From: Clostridia bacterium
GTDB lineage: Bacteria > Bacillota_A > Clostridia > Christensenellales > Aristaeellaceae
Length of the DNA: 64,000 nt
Direction: 5' to 3'
NCBI GenBank assembly: GCA_017399225.1
Contig: JAFQEB010000086.1
Span: forward strand, 1-64,000
Of this stretch, positions 7,685-16,227 are shown in pieces. Positions within the stretch are counted from its first letter, which is position 1; every line of letters begins with the position of its first letter. A program made the translations under genes and the position numbers. Below the pieces are notes generated by a model. The model did not search any database. It was not told where the DNA came from and saw only the letters and a program-made list of their open reading frames with translations.

Positions 7685-9415
7685 TCAGCGCTTCACATAG
7701 GTGGTGTGCAGCAGATCGTGCGCCTTGTGGCTGCCGGGCTTGCCCAGGTACTCCTCGTACACCTTGATGATGTCGGGGTTCTCGTGGGACTTGCGGATGG
7801 TCTTGGCTTCGTCCTCGGCGTACAGGCCGGCAGCGCGGGCCACGCGGGGATCGACGTCCATGCGGGTGGAGGCGTCCACAATGGGCTGGCCGCCGCCGTT
7901 GACACAGCCGCCGGGGCAGGCCATGACTTCCACGAAGTGGTAGGTCGCTTCGCCGGACTGGATCTTCTTGATCAGCTTCTTGGCAGCGCCGGTGGAGTTG
8001 GCGATGGCCACCTTCAGGGACACGCCGCCGACGGTGACTTCGGCTTCCTTCACGCCCTCGATGCCGCGCAGGGCCTTGTACTCCACGTTCTCAACGCTCT
8101 TGCCCTCCAGCCAGTCGGCCGCGGTGCGCAGGGCAGCTTCCATAACGCCGCCGGTCGCGCCGAAGATGGGAGCAGCACCGGTGGACTCGGCCACCAGCTC
8201 GTCGAAGCACTCCTCGTCGGGCAGCTGAGCGAACTGGATGCCGGCAGACTTGATCATGCGGGCCAGCTCACGGGTGGTGATGGAGATATCCACAGTGCGC
8301 AGGCCGTTCAGCGCCATCTCGGGACGGGAGGCCTCGAACTTCTTGGAGGTGCAGGGCATGACGGCGACGACGACGATCTTCTCGGGATCCACGCCGGCCT
8401 TCTCGGCCCAGTAGGACTTGATGATCGCGCCTTCCATCTGCATGGGGGACTTGCAGGAGGACAGGTTGGGGATCAGCTCGGGGAAGTTGTGCTCGCAGTA
8501 CTTGATCCATCCGGGAGAGCAGGAGGTGAACATGGGCAGGGCGCCGCCGTTCTTGATGCGGTCGACCAGCTCGGTGGCCTCTTCCATGATGGTCAGGTCA
8601 GCGGCGAAGTCGGTATCGAAGATCTTGTCGAAGCCCAGACGCTTCAGGGCCTGGGTCATCTTGCCGGTGACGCGGGTGCCGATGGGCATACCGAACTCCT
8701 CGCCCAGGGCGACGCGGACGGCGGGAGCGGGCTGCACGACCACGATCTTCTCCGGATCGGCGATGGCGGCCCACACCTTGGCGGTATCGTCCTTCTCGGT
8801 CAGGGCGCCCACGGGGCAGGCGTTGATGCACTGGCCGCAGAAGATGCAGTTGGTCTCCAGGATGTTCTTGCCGAAGGCAGGAGCAATCTGAGTCTTGAAG
8901 CCGCGCTCCACAGCACCGATGGCGCCGATCTGCTGCACCTGACGGCAGGCAGCCAGGCAGCGGCGGCACAGGATGCACTTGTTGGGATCGCGCACGATGG
9001 AGGGAGAGAACTCATCCAGCGGGTACTCGATGTTGTTGCCGCAGAAGCGGTTCTCATCCACGCCCAGCTCCTTGGAGAGCTTCTGCAGCTCGCAGTTCTG
9101 GCTGCGGACGCAGGAGAGGCACTCGCGCTTGTGGTTGGACAGGATCAGCTCCAGCACGGACTTGCGGGCCGCGCGGACGGCAGGGGTGTTGGTCTTGACG
9201 ACCATGCCCTCGCTCACGGGCATCACGCAGGCAGCGGCCAGGGCACGGGCGCCCACGTCCACCACGCACATACGGCAGGCGCCAATCTGGTTGATGTCCT
9301 TGAGGTAGCACAGGGTAGGAATATGGATGTTGGCCATGCGGGCAGCTTCCAGAACGGTGGTACCGGCAGGAACGCTGACCTTCACGCCATCAATCGTAAC
9401 GTTAAGCATATCCAT
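7685..9415 (-). CDS. hydA: NADH-dependent [FeFe]-hydrogenase catalytic subunit HydA (HndD type)
   Basis: 576 residues, the usual length. An N-terminal [2Fe-2S] domain (CYLKDINQIGACRMC), a His-ligated [4Fe-4S] region (HKRECLSCVRSQNC) and a two-[4Fe-4S] ferredoxin domain (CILCRRCLAAC, CIFCGQCINAC) feed the H-cluster domain. Its motifs are FTSCSPGW (Cys 299, Ser 300), VMPCTSKKFE and EVMACPGGCVNGGGQP. It makes or consumes H2, probably within the electron-bifurcating complex formed with HydB and HydC from the same operon. In L1 the second Cys of the usual TSCCPxW is Ser. The ATG at 9415 has an AGGAGAT site 8 nt upstream. It is the last gene of the operon. Confidence 0.96.
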   Translation of the reverse strand: MDMLNVTIDGVKVSVPAGTTVLEAARMANIHIPTLCYLKDINQIGACRMCVVDVGARALAAACVMPVSEGMVVKTNTPAVRAARKSVLELILSNHKRECLSCVRSQNCELQKLSKELGVDENRFCGNNIEYPLDEFSPSIVRDPNKCILCRRCLAACRQVQQIGAIGAVERGFKTQIAPAFGKNILETNCIFCGQCINACPVGALTEKDDTAKVWAAIADPEKIVVVQPAPAVRVALGEEFGMPIGTRVTGKMTQALKRLGFDKIFDTDFAADLTIMEEATELVDRIKNGGALPMFTSCSPGWIKYCEHNFPELIPNLSSCKSPMQMEGAIIKSYWAEKAGVDPEKIVVVAVMPCTSKKFEASRPEMALNGLRTVDISITTRELARMIKSAGIQFAQLPDEECFDELVAESTGAAPIFGATGGVMEAALRTAADWLEGKSVENVEYKALRGIEGVKEAEVTVGGVSLKVAIANSTGAAKKLIKKIQSGEATYHFVEVMACPGGCVNGGGQPIVDASTRMDVDPRVARAAGLYAEDEAKTIRKSHENPDIIKVYEEYLGKPGSHKAHDLLHTTYVKR

Positions 9416-9440
9416 GTCAAATTATCTCCTTCCGGTATGA

Positions 9441-11240
9441 TCAGCCCTTGGTGATGGCGCCGAACTTACACTTCTCCATACAAGCGCCGCACTTGAGGCA
9501 CTTGGAGTTGTCGATCACGTGAGGCTCGCGAACCTTGCCGCTGATGCAGCCGGCGGGGCAGTTGCGGGCGCACAGGGTGCAGCCCTTGCACTTGTCGGGA
9601 TCGATCTTGTAGCTCAGCAGCGCCTTGCACTGGCCGGCGGGGCAGCGATGCTCGTAGATGTGAGCCTCGTACTCATGACGGTAGTACTTCAGCGTGGACA
9701 GAACGGGGTTGGGAGCCGTCTGGCCCAGGCCGCACAGCGCGGTGGTCTTGATGGACTGCGCCAGCTCTTCCAGCTTCTCGATATCGCCGTCCTGGCCCTT
9801 GCCTTCGACAATGCGCTCCAGGATCTCCAGCATACGCTTGGTGCCGATACGGCAGGGCGCGCACTTGCCGCAGCTCTCGTCCACGGTGAAGTCCAGGAAG
9901 AAGCGGGCGATGTCGACCATACAGTTGTCTTCGTCCATGACGATCATGCCGCCGGAGCCCATCATGGAGCCGATGGCGACCAGGTTGTCATAGTCGATCG
10001 GGATGTCCAGCTCGGACGCGGGGATGCAGCCGCCGGAAGGACCGCCGGTCTGGGCAGCCTTGAACTTCTTGCCGTTGGGGCAGCCGCCGCCGATATCGTA
10101 GATGACCTCGCGCAGGGTGGTGCCCATGGGGACTTCCACCAGGCCGGTGTTGTTGATCTTGCCGCCCAGAGCGAACACCTTGGTGCCCTTGGACTTCTCG
10201 GTGCCCATGGAGCAGAACCACTCGGCGCCCTTGTTGATGATCTGGGGCACGTTGGCGTAGGTCTCAACGTTGTTCAGGATGGTGGGCTGGCCGAACAGAC
10301 CCTTCACCGCGGGGAACGGAGGACGGGGACGGGGCTCGCCGCGCATACCCTCGATGGAGTTCATCAGAGCGGTTTCCTCGCCGCAGACGAAGGCGCCGGC
10401 GCCCAGACGGACGTCCATATCGAAGTTGAAGTCGGTGCCGAAGATGTTCTTGCCCAGCAGGCCGTACTCACGGGCCTGCTTGATAGCGATCTGCAGGCGC
10501 TTGACGGCGATGGGGTACTCGGCGCGGCAGTAGACATAGCCCTGATCGGCGCCGATGGCGTAGGCCGCGATGGCCATGGCCTCGATAACAGCGTGGGGAT
10601 CGCCCTCCAGGATGGAGCGGTCCATGAACGCGCCGGGGTCGCCCTCGTCAGCGTTGCAGCAAACGTACTTCTTGTCGGACACGGAGTTCTTGGCGAACTT
10701 CCACTTCAGGCCCGTGGGGAAGCCGCCGCCGCCGCGGCCGCGCAGACCGGAATCCAGGATGGTCTGGATGACGTCGTCGGGGGTCATCTCGGTCAGCACC
10801 TTGCCCAGGGCGGCATAGCCGTCGAAGGCAATGTACTCATCGATGTTCTCGGGGTCGATGACGCCGCAGTTGCGCAGGGCAACGCGCTTCTGCTTCTTGT
10901 AGAAGTCCACCTTGTCCAGGGACTTGACGGTCTTCTGGTCCTCCTCCATGGAGCCCTTGTACAGCAGATCCTTGACGATGCGGCCCTTGATGAGGTGCTC
11001 GTCCACGATGCGGGCGACGTCCTCGGCCTTGACATGGGCGTAGAAGGAGCCTTCGGGGTACACGATGCAGACGGGGCCGGCCTCACACAGGCCGAAGCAG
11101 CCGGTACGAACGACCTTGACTTCCTTGTCCAGGCCCTTCTCCAGCAGCTGCTTTTCAAACTCAGCAATGACAGCCGCGGAATTGGAAGAGGTACAGCCGG
11201 TACCGCCGCAGACCATCACATGAGAACGAATCAGATCCAT
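9441..11240 (-). CDS. hydB: NADH-binding hydrogenase subunit HydB (NuoF/HndC type)
   Basis: 599 residues. An N-terminal thioredoxin-like [2Fe-2S] domain (CGGTGCTSS and RTGCFGLCEAGP) precedes the NuoF-type flavoprotein core: GLRGRGGGGFPTGLKW (FMN/NADH site), CNADEGDPGAF, CGEETALMNSIEG, and the cluster motif ESCGKCAPCRIG. A C-terminal ferredoxin domain has two [4Fe-4S] motifs (CKGCTLCARNCPAGC, CLKCGACMEKC). It exchanges electrons between NAD(H), ferredoxin and HydA. It lies 25 nt upstream of hydA, consistent with co-translation. Confidence 0.96.
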   Translation of the reverse strand: MDLIRSHVMVCGGTGCTSSNSAAVIAEFEKQLLEKGLDKEVKVVRTGCFGLCEAGPVCIVYPEGSFYAHVKAEDVARIVDEHLIKGRIVKDLLYKGSMEEDQKTVKSLDKVDFYKKQKRVALRNCGVIDPENIDEYIAFDGYAALGKVLTEMTPDDVIQTILDSGLRGRGGGGFPTGLKWKFAKNSVSDKKYVCCNADEGDPGAFMDRSILEGDPHAVIEAMAIAAYAIGADQGYVYCRAEYPIAVKRLQIAIKQAREYGLLGKNIFGTDFNFDMDVRLGAGAFVCGEETALMNSIEGMRGEPRPRPPFPAVKGLFGQPTILNNVETYANVPQIINKGAEWFCSMGTEKSKGTKVFALGGKINNTGLVEVPMGTTLREVIYDIGGGCPNGKKFKAAQTGGPSGGCIPASELDIPIDYDNLVAIGSMMGSGGMIVMDEDNCMVDIARFFLDFTVDESCGKCAPCRIGTKRMLEILERIVEGKGQDGDIEKLEELAQSIKTTALCGLGQTAPNPVLSTLKYYRHEYEAHIYEHRCPAGQCKALLSYKIDPDKCKGCTLCARNCPAGCISGKVREPHVIDNSKCLKCGACMEKCKFGAITKG

Positions 11241-11314
11241 GATTATATCCTCCTAACATCAGCAATCACCCAGCTTCTGCCGGGCAGTCGCTTCCTAACT
11301 TAGCGGTACATTTC

Positions 11315-11683
11315 TCAGCCCTGCGCGCCGATGGTGTACTCCTCCACGGGACGGCCGTTGACGATGTGCTCGGCGACCACGCGGGCGACCTTCTCGGGGC
11401 TCATGTGAACGTAGGTGACCTTCTCCTGGTCCTTGACGTACACCTCGACCATGGGCTCCAGGCGGCACATGCCGATGCAGCCGGTCTGAGCGACGGTGAC
11501 GTTCTCCAGGCCGCGGCGCTTGAGTTCCTCCACGAACTCCAGCATCACGGGGCGGGCGCCGGCGGCGATGCCGCAGGTAGCCATGCCGACCACCACGCGG
11601 GTATCGATGTTATCGTCCTTGCGCATGTTGACCTGATCGATCATCCGATTGCGGATGGCCTGCAGTTCAGCCAGACTCTTCAT
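11315..11683 (-). CDS. Thioredoxin-like [2Fe-2S] ferredoxin (HndB-like)
   Basis: 122 residues of the thioredoxin-like [2Fe-2S] fold. Four cysteines are spaced as in HndB and the N-terminus of HydB: ATCGIAAGA and AQTGCIGMCRLEP. It is probably an electron-transfer subunit or domain of the hydrogenase complex, located in the cytoplasm. Its start overlaps the stop of the upstream HATPase gene by 4 nt, so the two are translationally coupled. A 70-nt gap separates it from hydB. Confidence 0.9.
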   Translation of the reverse strand: MKSLAELQAIRNRMIDQVNMRKDDNIDTRVVVGMATCGIAAGARPVMLEFVEELKRRGLENVTVAQTGCIGMCRLEPMVEVYVKDQEKVTYVHMSPEKVARVVAEHIVNGRPVEEYTIGAQG

Positions 11684-12237
11684 GAAAATATCCCTCCATG
11701 CAGTTCATTGATTTCCGTGCTTAAACAATCCTTGATCCAGGCGGCGATCTCCATCTGATTCAGCGGGAGCGGGGCCACCGTTTCCCGGATGACCCGGGTA
11801 TCGAAGGCGAAATCCTTCCCGTCGTAATCGTAGGTGAAGAGGAAGTCCGTATCCGGATTCATCACCACTAAGCTGAACCACGCCCCGGCCACGTCGCCCA
11901 TGGGGGGGCGGTCGATATGGTCAAGGCCGAAGGTCGCCGTTACCTCAGTCCCCTCGCCCACAGTGGAAGCGATCTCCACCGTGCCGCCGGTCATCTCCGC
12001 CGTCTGCTTGAGCAGGGGCAGGCCCAGACCGACCTTGCGGGTCTTTCTCGAGGTGGTAAAGGGCTCCAGAACGGTTTTGACCATTTCCTCGCTCATGCCG
12101 CAGCCGTTATCCCGGAAGACGAAGGTGATCCGGTCTTCAGCATGGCTGACGCGGATGTGCACCTCCGTCAGGGAAGCGCCGGCAGAGATGGAATTCTGGG
12201 CAATATCCATGATATTGTCCGCCAGTTCACGCATCAT
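11680..12237 (-). CDS. HATPase-domain protein of the hydrogenase operon
   Basis: 185 residues. The first 110 are an isolated histidine-kinase-like ATPase domain: N-box DIAQNSISAGA, G1 FRDNGCGMSEE, G2 KVGLGLPLLKQ and GEGTEVTATF. No dimerisation domain, histidine or membrane span is present; the last 70 residues are unassigned. Such proteins recur in clostridial hydrogenase operons with sensory hydrogenases and PHP proteins. It is probably a kinase or anti-sigma-like regulator, but its partner is unknown. Confidence 0.8.
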   Translation of the reverse strand: MMRELADNIMDIAQNSISAGASLTEVHIRVSHAEDRITFVFRDNGCGMSEEMVKTVLEPFTTSRKTRKVGLGLPLLKQTAEMTGGTVEIASTVGEGTEVTATFGLDHIDRPPMGDVAGAWFSLVVMNPDTDFLFTYDYDGKDFAFDTRVIRETVAPLPLNQMEIAAWIKDCLSTEINELHGGIFS

Positions 12238-12252
12238 GGCAATTCACCTGAC

Positions 12253-12738
12253 TCAGTTGCGGTACTTTTCGATGATGCCGGCAACCTGGTCGGGGGTCAG
12301 ACGGCCGTACACGTCATCATTGACCATGATAACGGGAGCCAGACCGCAGGCGCCCAGGCAGCGGGTCGCATTCAGGGTAAACAGGCCGTCGGGAGTGGTG
12401 GAGCCGGCGGGAACGCCCAGCACCTTCTCCAGCTCGTCCAGCACCAGCTGGGCGCCCTTGACGTAGCAGGCGGTGCCCAGGCAGACGCTGATGATGTACT
12501 TGCCCTTGGGCTCCAGGTTGAACTGGGCGTAGAAGGTCGCCACGCCGTACACGTCGCTCACAGGGATGTCAAGGCCCTTGGCGATGATGTTCTGGACGTC
12601 CTCAGGCAGATAGCCGAAGATGTCCTGCGCACGCTGCATAATGGGCATCAGGCAGCCGGGCTCGTTCTTGAGCTCGTCGATGACCTGCGCAAGTGCAGCG
12701 TACTTGTCCATGTTGTTGTTACAATCACAGCAACACAT
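12253..12738 (-). CDS. hydC: Hydrogenase subunit HydC (NuoE/HndA type)
   Basis: 161 residues of the 24-kDa NADH-dehydrogenase subunit family. The [2Fe-2S] ligands are SVCLGTACYVKGA and TRCLGACGLAP; GYLPEDVQ and VATFYAQF are also typical. It relays electrons within the HydABC complex. The N-terminus begins with an unusual cysteine cluster (MCCCDCNNN); ATG at 12738 has GGAGG upstream, although an internal Met at residue 10 would remove that tail. Confidence 0.94.
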   Translation of the reverse strand: MCCCDCNNNMDKYAALAQVIDELKNEPGCLMPIMQRAQDIFGYLPEDVQNIIAKGLDIPVSDVYGVATFYAQFNLEPKGKYIISVCLGTACYVKGAQLVLDELEKVLGVPAGSTTPDGLFTLNATRCLGACGLAPVIMVNDDVYGRLTPDQVAGIIEKYRN

Positions 12739-12781
12739 ATTGATCCATCCTCCTTGTAATATGGGATTATGCTTAAATCAC

Positions 12782-12812
12782 GCGCCCGCCCGGAGACGGG
12801 CGATCGTGAGAT
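12782..12812. other. Intra-operon hairpin between the PHP gene and hydC
   Basis: CACG-GCCCG and CGGGC-CGTG arms pair around a short loop. There is no strong T-run on the minus strand, so it could be an RNA processing or partial attenuation point dividing the regulatory genes from the catalytic genes. Confidence 0.4.
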
Positions 12813-12830
12813 TTGCCGAAGATCAGTGGT

Positions 12831-13532
12831 TCACCCCAGGCCCGCGATGGCGCTGAACACGCCCTGCACGGTCTTTTCCTGTACCTCCAGGGTGAACGAC
12901 GGCTCCAGGATGTTTTCCAGGTAATGGGCGTCGGATGAGCGGAGGAGCCGGTATCCGCTCAGGTCGACCGGCGGCATGGTCACCGCGTCGGAAACCTCCA
13001 GCGCGTCATAGGCTGCGCCGGAGGGCAGGAAGCCCAGGGCGTTCAGCACGCCGTTGGAGCCCCGGTTGATATGCGCCGGGACGCACAGTCCGCCATGCTC
13101 ATGGATGGCCCGCTCGCACTCCTCAAAGGAGAGATCGAGGGCGCTGATGAGCAGGGTGCCTTCCTCCCCCCTTTCCTCGTCCTGGGCGTTCATCACGACC
13201 TGGCGGCCGAAGAACTCAGGCCGGTTCGGGATGGGCGGCAGGTGCTCATGCACGAAGGCGCTGAAGCGAAGGGCGCTGTCCACATCCGGGAAGTAGGCCA
13301 GCATGTGGGCCTCCTCGCGGGTGGTGAGCTCCATGCCCGGCAGCAGCACCACGCCCATCATGTCCGCGACCTCCTTGATCGCAGGGAGGTTCTCCGCTGC
13401 ATTGTGGTCGCACACGGCGATGGCGTCCAGCTGCTTGATAAAGGCCATGCCAACGATGTTGTTGGGGGTCATCAGCATGTCGCCGCAGGGGGACAGGCAG
13501 GAGTGGATGTGGAGATCGCAGAAGATCTTCAT
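12831..13532 (-). CDS. PHP-domain metal-dependent phosphoesterase
   Basis: 233 residues of the PHP fold. Metal-binding motifs run in order: DLHIHSCLSPCG, VCDHNAAEN, GMELTTREEAH, PAHINRG and SSDAHYLE. Related proteins hydrolyse phosphoesters such as nucleotides or oligoribonucleotides. Its substrate is unknown; its place in the regulatory half of a hydrogenase operon suggests a signalling role. ATG overlaps the stop of the upstream DRTGG gene by 4 nt. Confidence 0.88.
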   Translation of the reverse strand: MKIFCDLHIHSCLSPCGDMLMTPNNIVGMAFIKQLDAIAVCDHNAAENLPAIKEVADMMGVVLLPGMELTTREEAHMLAYFPDVDSALRFSAFVHEHLPPIPNRPEFFGRQVVMNAQDEERGEEGTLLISALDLSFEECERAIHEHGGLCVPAHINRGSNGVLNALGFLPSGAAYDALEVSDAVTMPPVDLSGYRLLRSSDAHYLENILEPSFTLEVQEKTVQGVFSAIAGLG

Positions 13533-13876
13533 CCCTTTTTGGCCGAGGGCACGCCCTGTCCGGCCAGCAGGGTCACCAGCTCAAAGGCGGTCTGCCCGCA
13601 GGAGATGATGATGATGTCCTCCGTGGCGGCCTTCTTGACGATCATCTCGTCCACCGGCAACCCCTCGGGGATGATCACGCAGGCGAAGTCCAAAAGGGCC
13701 GCCACGGCGATCACGTTCATATGGGCCTGCACGGTGATCCAGGCCATATCCGCCTGGCCCTTGCCCATCACATGGCTGAGCAGGTCGCAGGTATAGCCGC
13801 AGGCAATGGCCCGGTCCTCGTACTCGCCGGTCAGCACCTGGCCGCCGGAGAGGGTCACAAACTCGGATACCAGCAT
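13529..13876 (-). CDS. DRTGG-domain protein
   Basis: 115 residues resembling the stand-alone DRTGG domain (YEDRAIACGYTCDLLSHVMG; then VIIPEGLPVDEMIVKKA). The domain also occurs in HPr kinase and phosphotransacetylase relatives and is thought to bind ligands or nucleotides. A second DRTGG-like protein heads the same operon. It overlaps the PHP gene and lies 3 nt after the sensory hydrogenase gene. Confidence 0.78.
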   Translation of the reverse strand: MLVSEFVTLSGGQVLTGEYEDRAIACGYTCDLLSHVMGKGQADMAWITVQAHMNVIAVAALLDFACVIIPEGLPVDEMIVKKAATEDIIIISCGQTAFELVTLLAGQGVPSAKKG

Positions 13877-13879
13877 GGG

Positions 13880-15247
13880 TCAGTCCTCCTTCTTTTCGGG
13901 GGCGCTGCCGTCCCCGTCCTCGGCAATGCGGTTGCCGCCCACGGAGAAGCGGGTCGATGCACCCAGGGACACCATTTCACTGGCCAGGGTGCTGATGCGC
14001 TCGTTGAGCTTGAAGATGCAGTTCATCTCCGACGCATAGCCACCGACGATATCGCGGGCCAGGGCACGGCAGGAGGGAGAACCGCAGGAGCCGCAGTCCA
14101 GCCCGGGCAGGGACGCCTCGATCTCGTCGATCCGGGCGGCCTTGAGGATACGCTCCATCATCGTGCCCGTCAGCTGCTGAGCGTCGTTGGGCTCGATCTC
14201 CTCCGTCATGCGGAAGCGCTCCTGGGCGTTTTCAAACATTTCGTTGCGCTGCACCATCTTGCCCGGAGTATGGCGGAGAATGGCGTTGAGGCGGCTCTTG
14301 GCCACATATCCGTCCTCCACCGTCAGCGGGCCGCCCAGGCAGCCGTTGGAGCAGGCCAGCAGCTCCACATAATCCAGGCGGTCGAAGCGGTTGTCCTCGA
14401 TCTGCTCCAGGGCGTGCTTGACATTGTCGATGCCGTCCACACACAGGGTATGGCGCATACCGACCGCCTCCGCCTCGCCGCTGGGGACCGCCCAGCGCAC
14501 GCCGACGGTGCTGGCCCGGTCGATCTCCAGGGGGGTGAACTCGCCCTTGACGTAGGACTGGATCTGGGTGTACACATCCTTGATGGCGATCACGCCGTCC
14601 ACAGAGGATTTCTTGATGCCGATGGGGCTGCGCACGTCGGAGAGCTTGGCGGCACAGGGAGAGATGAAGAAGGCGCCGACCTTCTCCACCGGTACGCCGC
14701 GCTTCCTGGCGAACTCCTCCTTGGCGATGCGGGCCGCAGCCTCCATGGGAGAGACGATGTCGATCACGTTCTCCAGCAGGCTGGGGTACTTCTGCTGAAT
14801 GAGGCGCAGCACAGCCGGGCAGGCCGAGGAGATGACGGGCCTGGGCCGATCCTCATTGATGAGGGTGCGGCTGATGGCATAGGAGATGACCTCCGCTGCC
14901 CTGGCGACCTCGAAGACCTCGTCAAAGCCCAGCTTGTAGAGGGAAGCGATGATCTTGTCCGCCCGGTGGACCTGGGGAAACTGCGTATACAGCGCCGGGG
15001 CCGGGAGGGCGATCTTGTATTCAAAGCGATCGATGACGGACAGCGGATCGGTCACGGCGACCTTGGCATGATTGCTGCAAACGCGGATGCACTCGCCGCA
15101 GTCGATGCAGTTGGCGGCAATGATCGTCGCCCTGTTGCTGCGGATGCGGATGGCTTCCGTCGGGCAGCGCTTGAGGCAGTTGGTGCAGCCCCTGCACTTG
15201 TCCGCCTCCAGGCTGACGGAGTGGAAATAACGCGCTTCGCTGTTCAT
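13880..15247 (-). CDS. Sensory-type [FeFe]-hydrogenase homologue (HydS-like)
   Basis: 455 residues. An N-terminal two-[4Fe-4S] ferredoxin (CRGCTNCLKRC, CIDCGECIRVC) is followed by an H-cluster-like domain with altered motifs: SSACPAVLRL for TSCCPxW, SPCAAKLSD for MPCxxK, and ELLACSNGCLGGP. The four cluster-ligand cysteines are kept, but the proton-relay cysteine is Ala, as reported for sensory hydrogenases. A further Fe-S motif (LDCGSCGSPSCRAL) follows. The PAS domain often found at the C-terminus of this group is absent. It probably senses H2 or redox state and signals through the neighbouring HATPase and DRTGG proteins. AGGG-type site before ATG 15247. Confidence 0.85.
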   Translation of the reverse strand: MNSEARYFHSVSLEADKCRGCTNCLKRCPTEAIRIRSNRATIIAANCIDCGECIRVCSNHAKVAVTDPLSVIDRFEYKIALPAPALYTQFPQVHRADKIIASLYKLGFDEVFEVARAAEVISYAISRTLINEDRPRPVISSACPAVLRLIQQKYPSLLENVIDIVSPMEAAARIAKEEFARKRGVPVEKVGAFFISPCAAKLSDVRSPIGIKKSSVDGVIAIKDVYTQIQSYVKGEFTPLEIDRASTVGVRWAVPSGEAEAVGMRHTLCVDGIDNVKHALEQIEDNRFDRLDYVELLACSNGCLGGPLTVEDGYVAKSRLNAILRHTPGKMVQRNEMFENAQERFRMTEEIEPNDAQQLTGTMMERILKAARIDEIEASLPGLDCGSCGSPSCRALARDIVGGYASEMNCIFKLNERISTLASEMVSLGASTRFSVGGNRIAEDGDGSAPEKKED

Positions 15248-15281
15248 CCTTCTGCCCTCCCCGCTGCATGTCGCTATGACG

Positions 15282-15713
15282 TCAGATATTGAAAATCATG
15301 GTGATGTCCGTGCCGACGCCGACCTCGGATTTGATGTCGAATTCATCGGCATTGCGCTTCATATTGGGCAGGCCCATACCTGCGCCGAAGCCCATGTTGC
15401 GCACTTCGTTGGAGGCGGTGGACCAGCCCTCGGTCATGGCCTTTTTCAGGTCCGGGATGCCCGGGCCCACGTCCACCACGCGGATGATGATCTTCTCCGG
15501 CGTGATCTCATACTCAATATGGCCGCCGTCGGAATGAATGACGAGGTTGATCTCCGCCTCATAGGTGCCCACGGACACGCGGCGAACCACGGAGGCAGGC
15601 ACGCCCAGCTGCTTCATCTGGCGCTTGATGCGGGCAGAAACGTCACCCGCGGTGGTCATGTCGTCCGCCTTGACGGGGAAGGTTTCCTTAATCGTCATCG
15701 TCGTTCTCTCCAT
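15282..15713 (-). CDS. RsbW-like anti-sigma/serine kinase ATPase protein
   Basis: 143 residues of the GHKL ATPase fold as in RsbW/SpoIIAB: RRVSVGTYEAEINLVIH (N-box), VVDVGPGIPD (G1), GFGAGMGLPNMKR (G2) and GVGTDITMIF. Such proteins phosphorylate or sequester partner proteins. The gene overlaps the upstream DRTGG gene by 26 nt and has GGAGG six nt before ATG 15713. It is probably the transducer for the sensory hydrogenase; its target is unknown. Confidence 0.85.
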   Translation of the reverse strand: MERTTMTIKETFPVKADDMTTAGDVSARIKRQMKQLGVPASVVRRVSVGTYEAEINLVIHSDGGHIEYEITPEKIIIRVVDVGPGIPDLKKAMTEGWSTASNEVRNMGFGAGMGLPNMKRNADEFDIKSEVGVGTDITMIFNI

Positions 15714-16074
15714 TATAGTCCTCCAGCTTGCACGCGCCCAGCCCGGCGGCGTAGAGCCTGCCGCAGGCCTCGTACATGGAGCAGGTCGTCAGGATCATCG
15801 GCAGGCCGATCTGTCGGGCCCGCTGCACGGCGTCCTGATGGGGGATCTTGCCGCGCACAAACACCAGGCAGGGCACATCCAGCATCTCCGCCGTGCGGAC
15901 GGACTGGCTGTTGATCAGGCCCGTGAGGAGCATCGTGTCCTCCGTCACATGGGCCAGCACGTCGCTCATCATATCCGATGCAAAGGCGTATTGAACCTCC
16001 GTGTCCGCCGCGTCTTCACAGCAGATCCACTTCGCGTCCAGTATCCCTGCGATCTCCCGGATCGTCACGTCCAT
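15688..16074 (-). CDS. DRTGG-like protein, first gene of the hydrogenase operon
   Basis: About 128 residues beginning MDVTIREIAGILDAKWICC, a form common to DRTGG-type proteins near clostridial hydrogenases; DMMSDVLAHV and VPCLVFVRGKIPHQD follow. An in-frame ATG at 16116 would add 14 residues but lies only about 14 nt from the predicted transcription start and has no ribosome site. ATG 16074 is preferred, although its GGGGAG is very close (2 nt). The acidic C-terminus ends in NDDDD. Regulatory role inferred from context. Confidence 0.72.
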   Translation of the reverse strand: MDVTIREIAGILDAKWICCEDAADTEVQYAFASDMMSDVLAHVTEDTMLLTGLINSQSVRTAEMLDVPCLVFVRGKIPHQDAVQRARQIGLPMILTTCSMYEACGRLYAAGLGACKLEDYNGENDDDD

Positions 16075-16136
16075 CACTCCCCTGCCAGGCTGGTTGATCC
16101 CACACAAAAAGCGCATAGCGTATAGCTATTCGATTC

Positions 16137-16165
16137 ATTATAGACCATTTCCCGGACTTTGTCAA
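16137..16165 (-). promoter_or_regulatory. Consensus sigma-A promoter of the hydrogenase operon
   Basis: TTGACA, 17 nt, TATAAT on the minus strand, a perfect match. A short palindrome (ATAGC-GTATA-GCTAT, 16115-16129) lies at or just after the expected start site and could be an operator. No obvious Rex box was seen. Confidence 0.9.
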
Positions 16166-16227
16166 TTCTTAGGCAAAGTTGTCACAGCTGTTCCGCAGCA
16201 AGGGGCGGCTCCTCCGCGCAGGGCCGG

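Noticed and set aside
7574..11303. Long plus-strand open frames (over 590 codons) opposite hydA and hydB
   Set aside because: Shadows of GC-rich coding DNA; composition is low-complexity Gly/Ala/Leu/Asp, with no ribosome site, while the minus-strand proteins match known subunits end to end.
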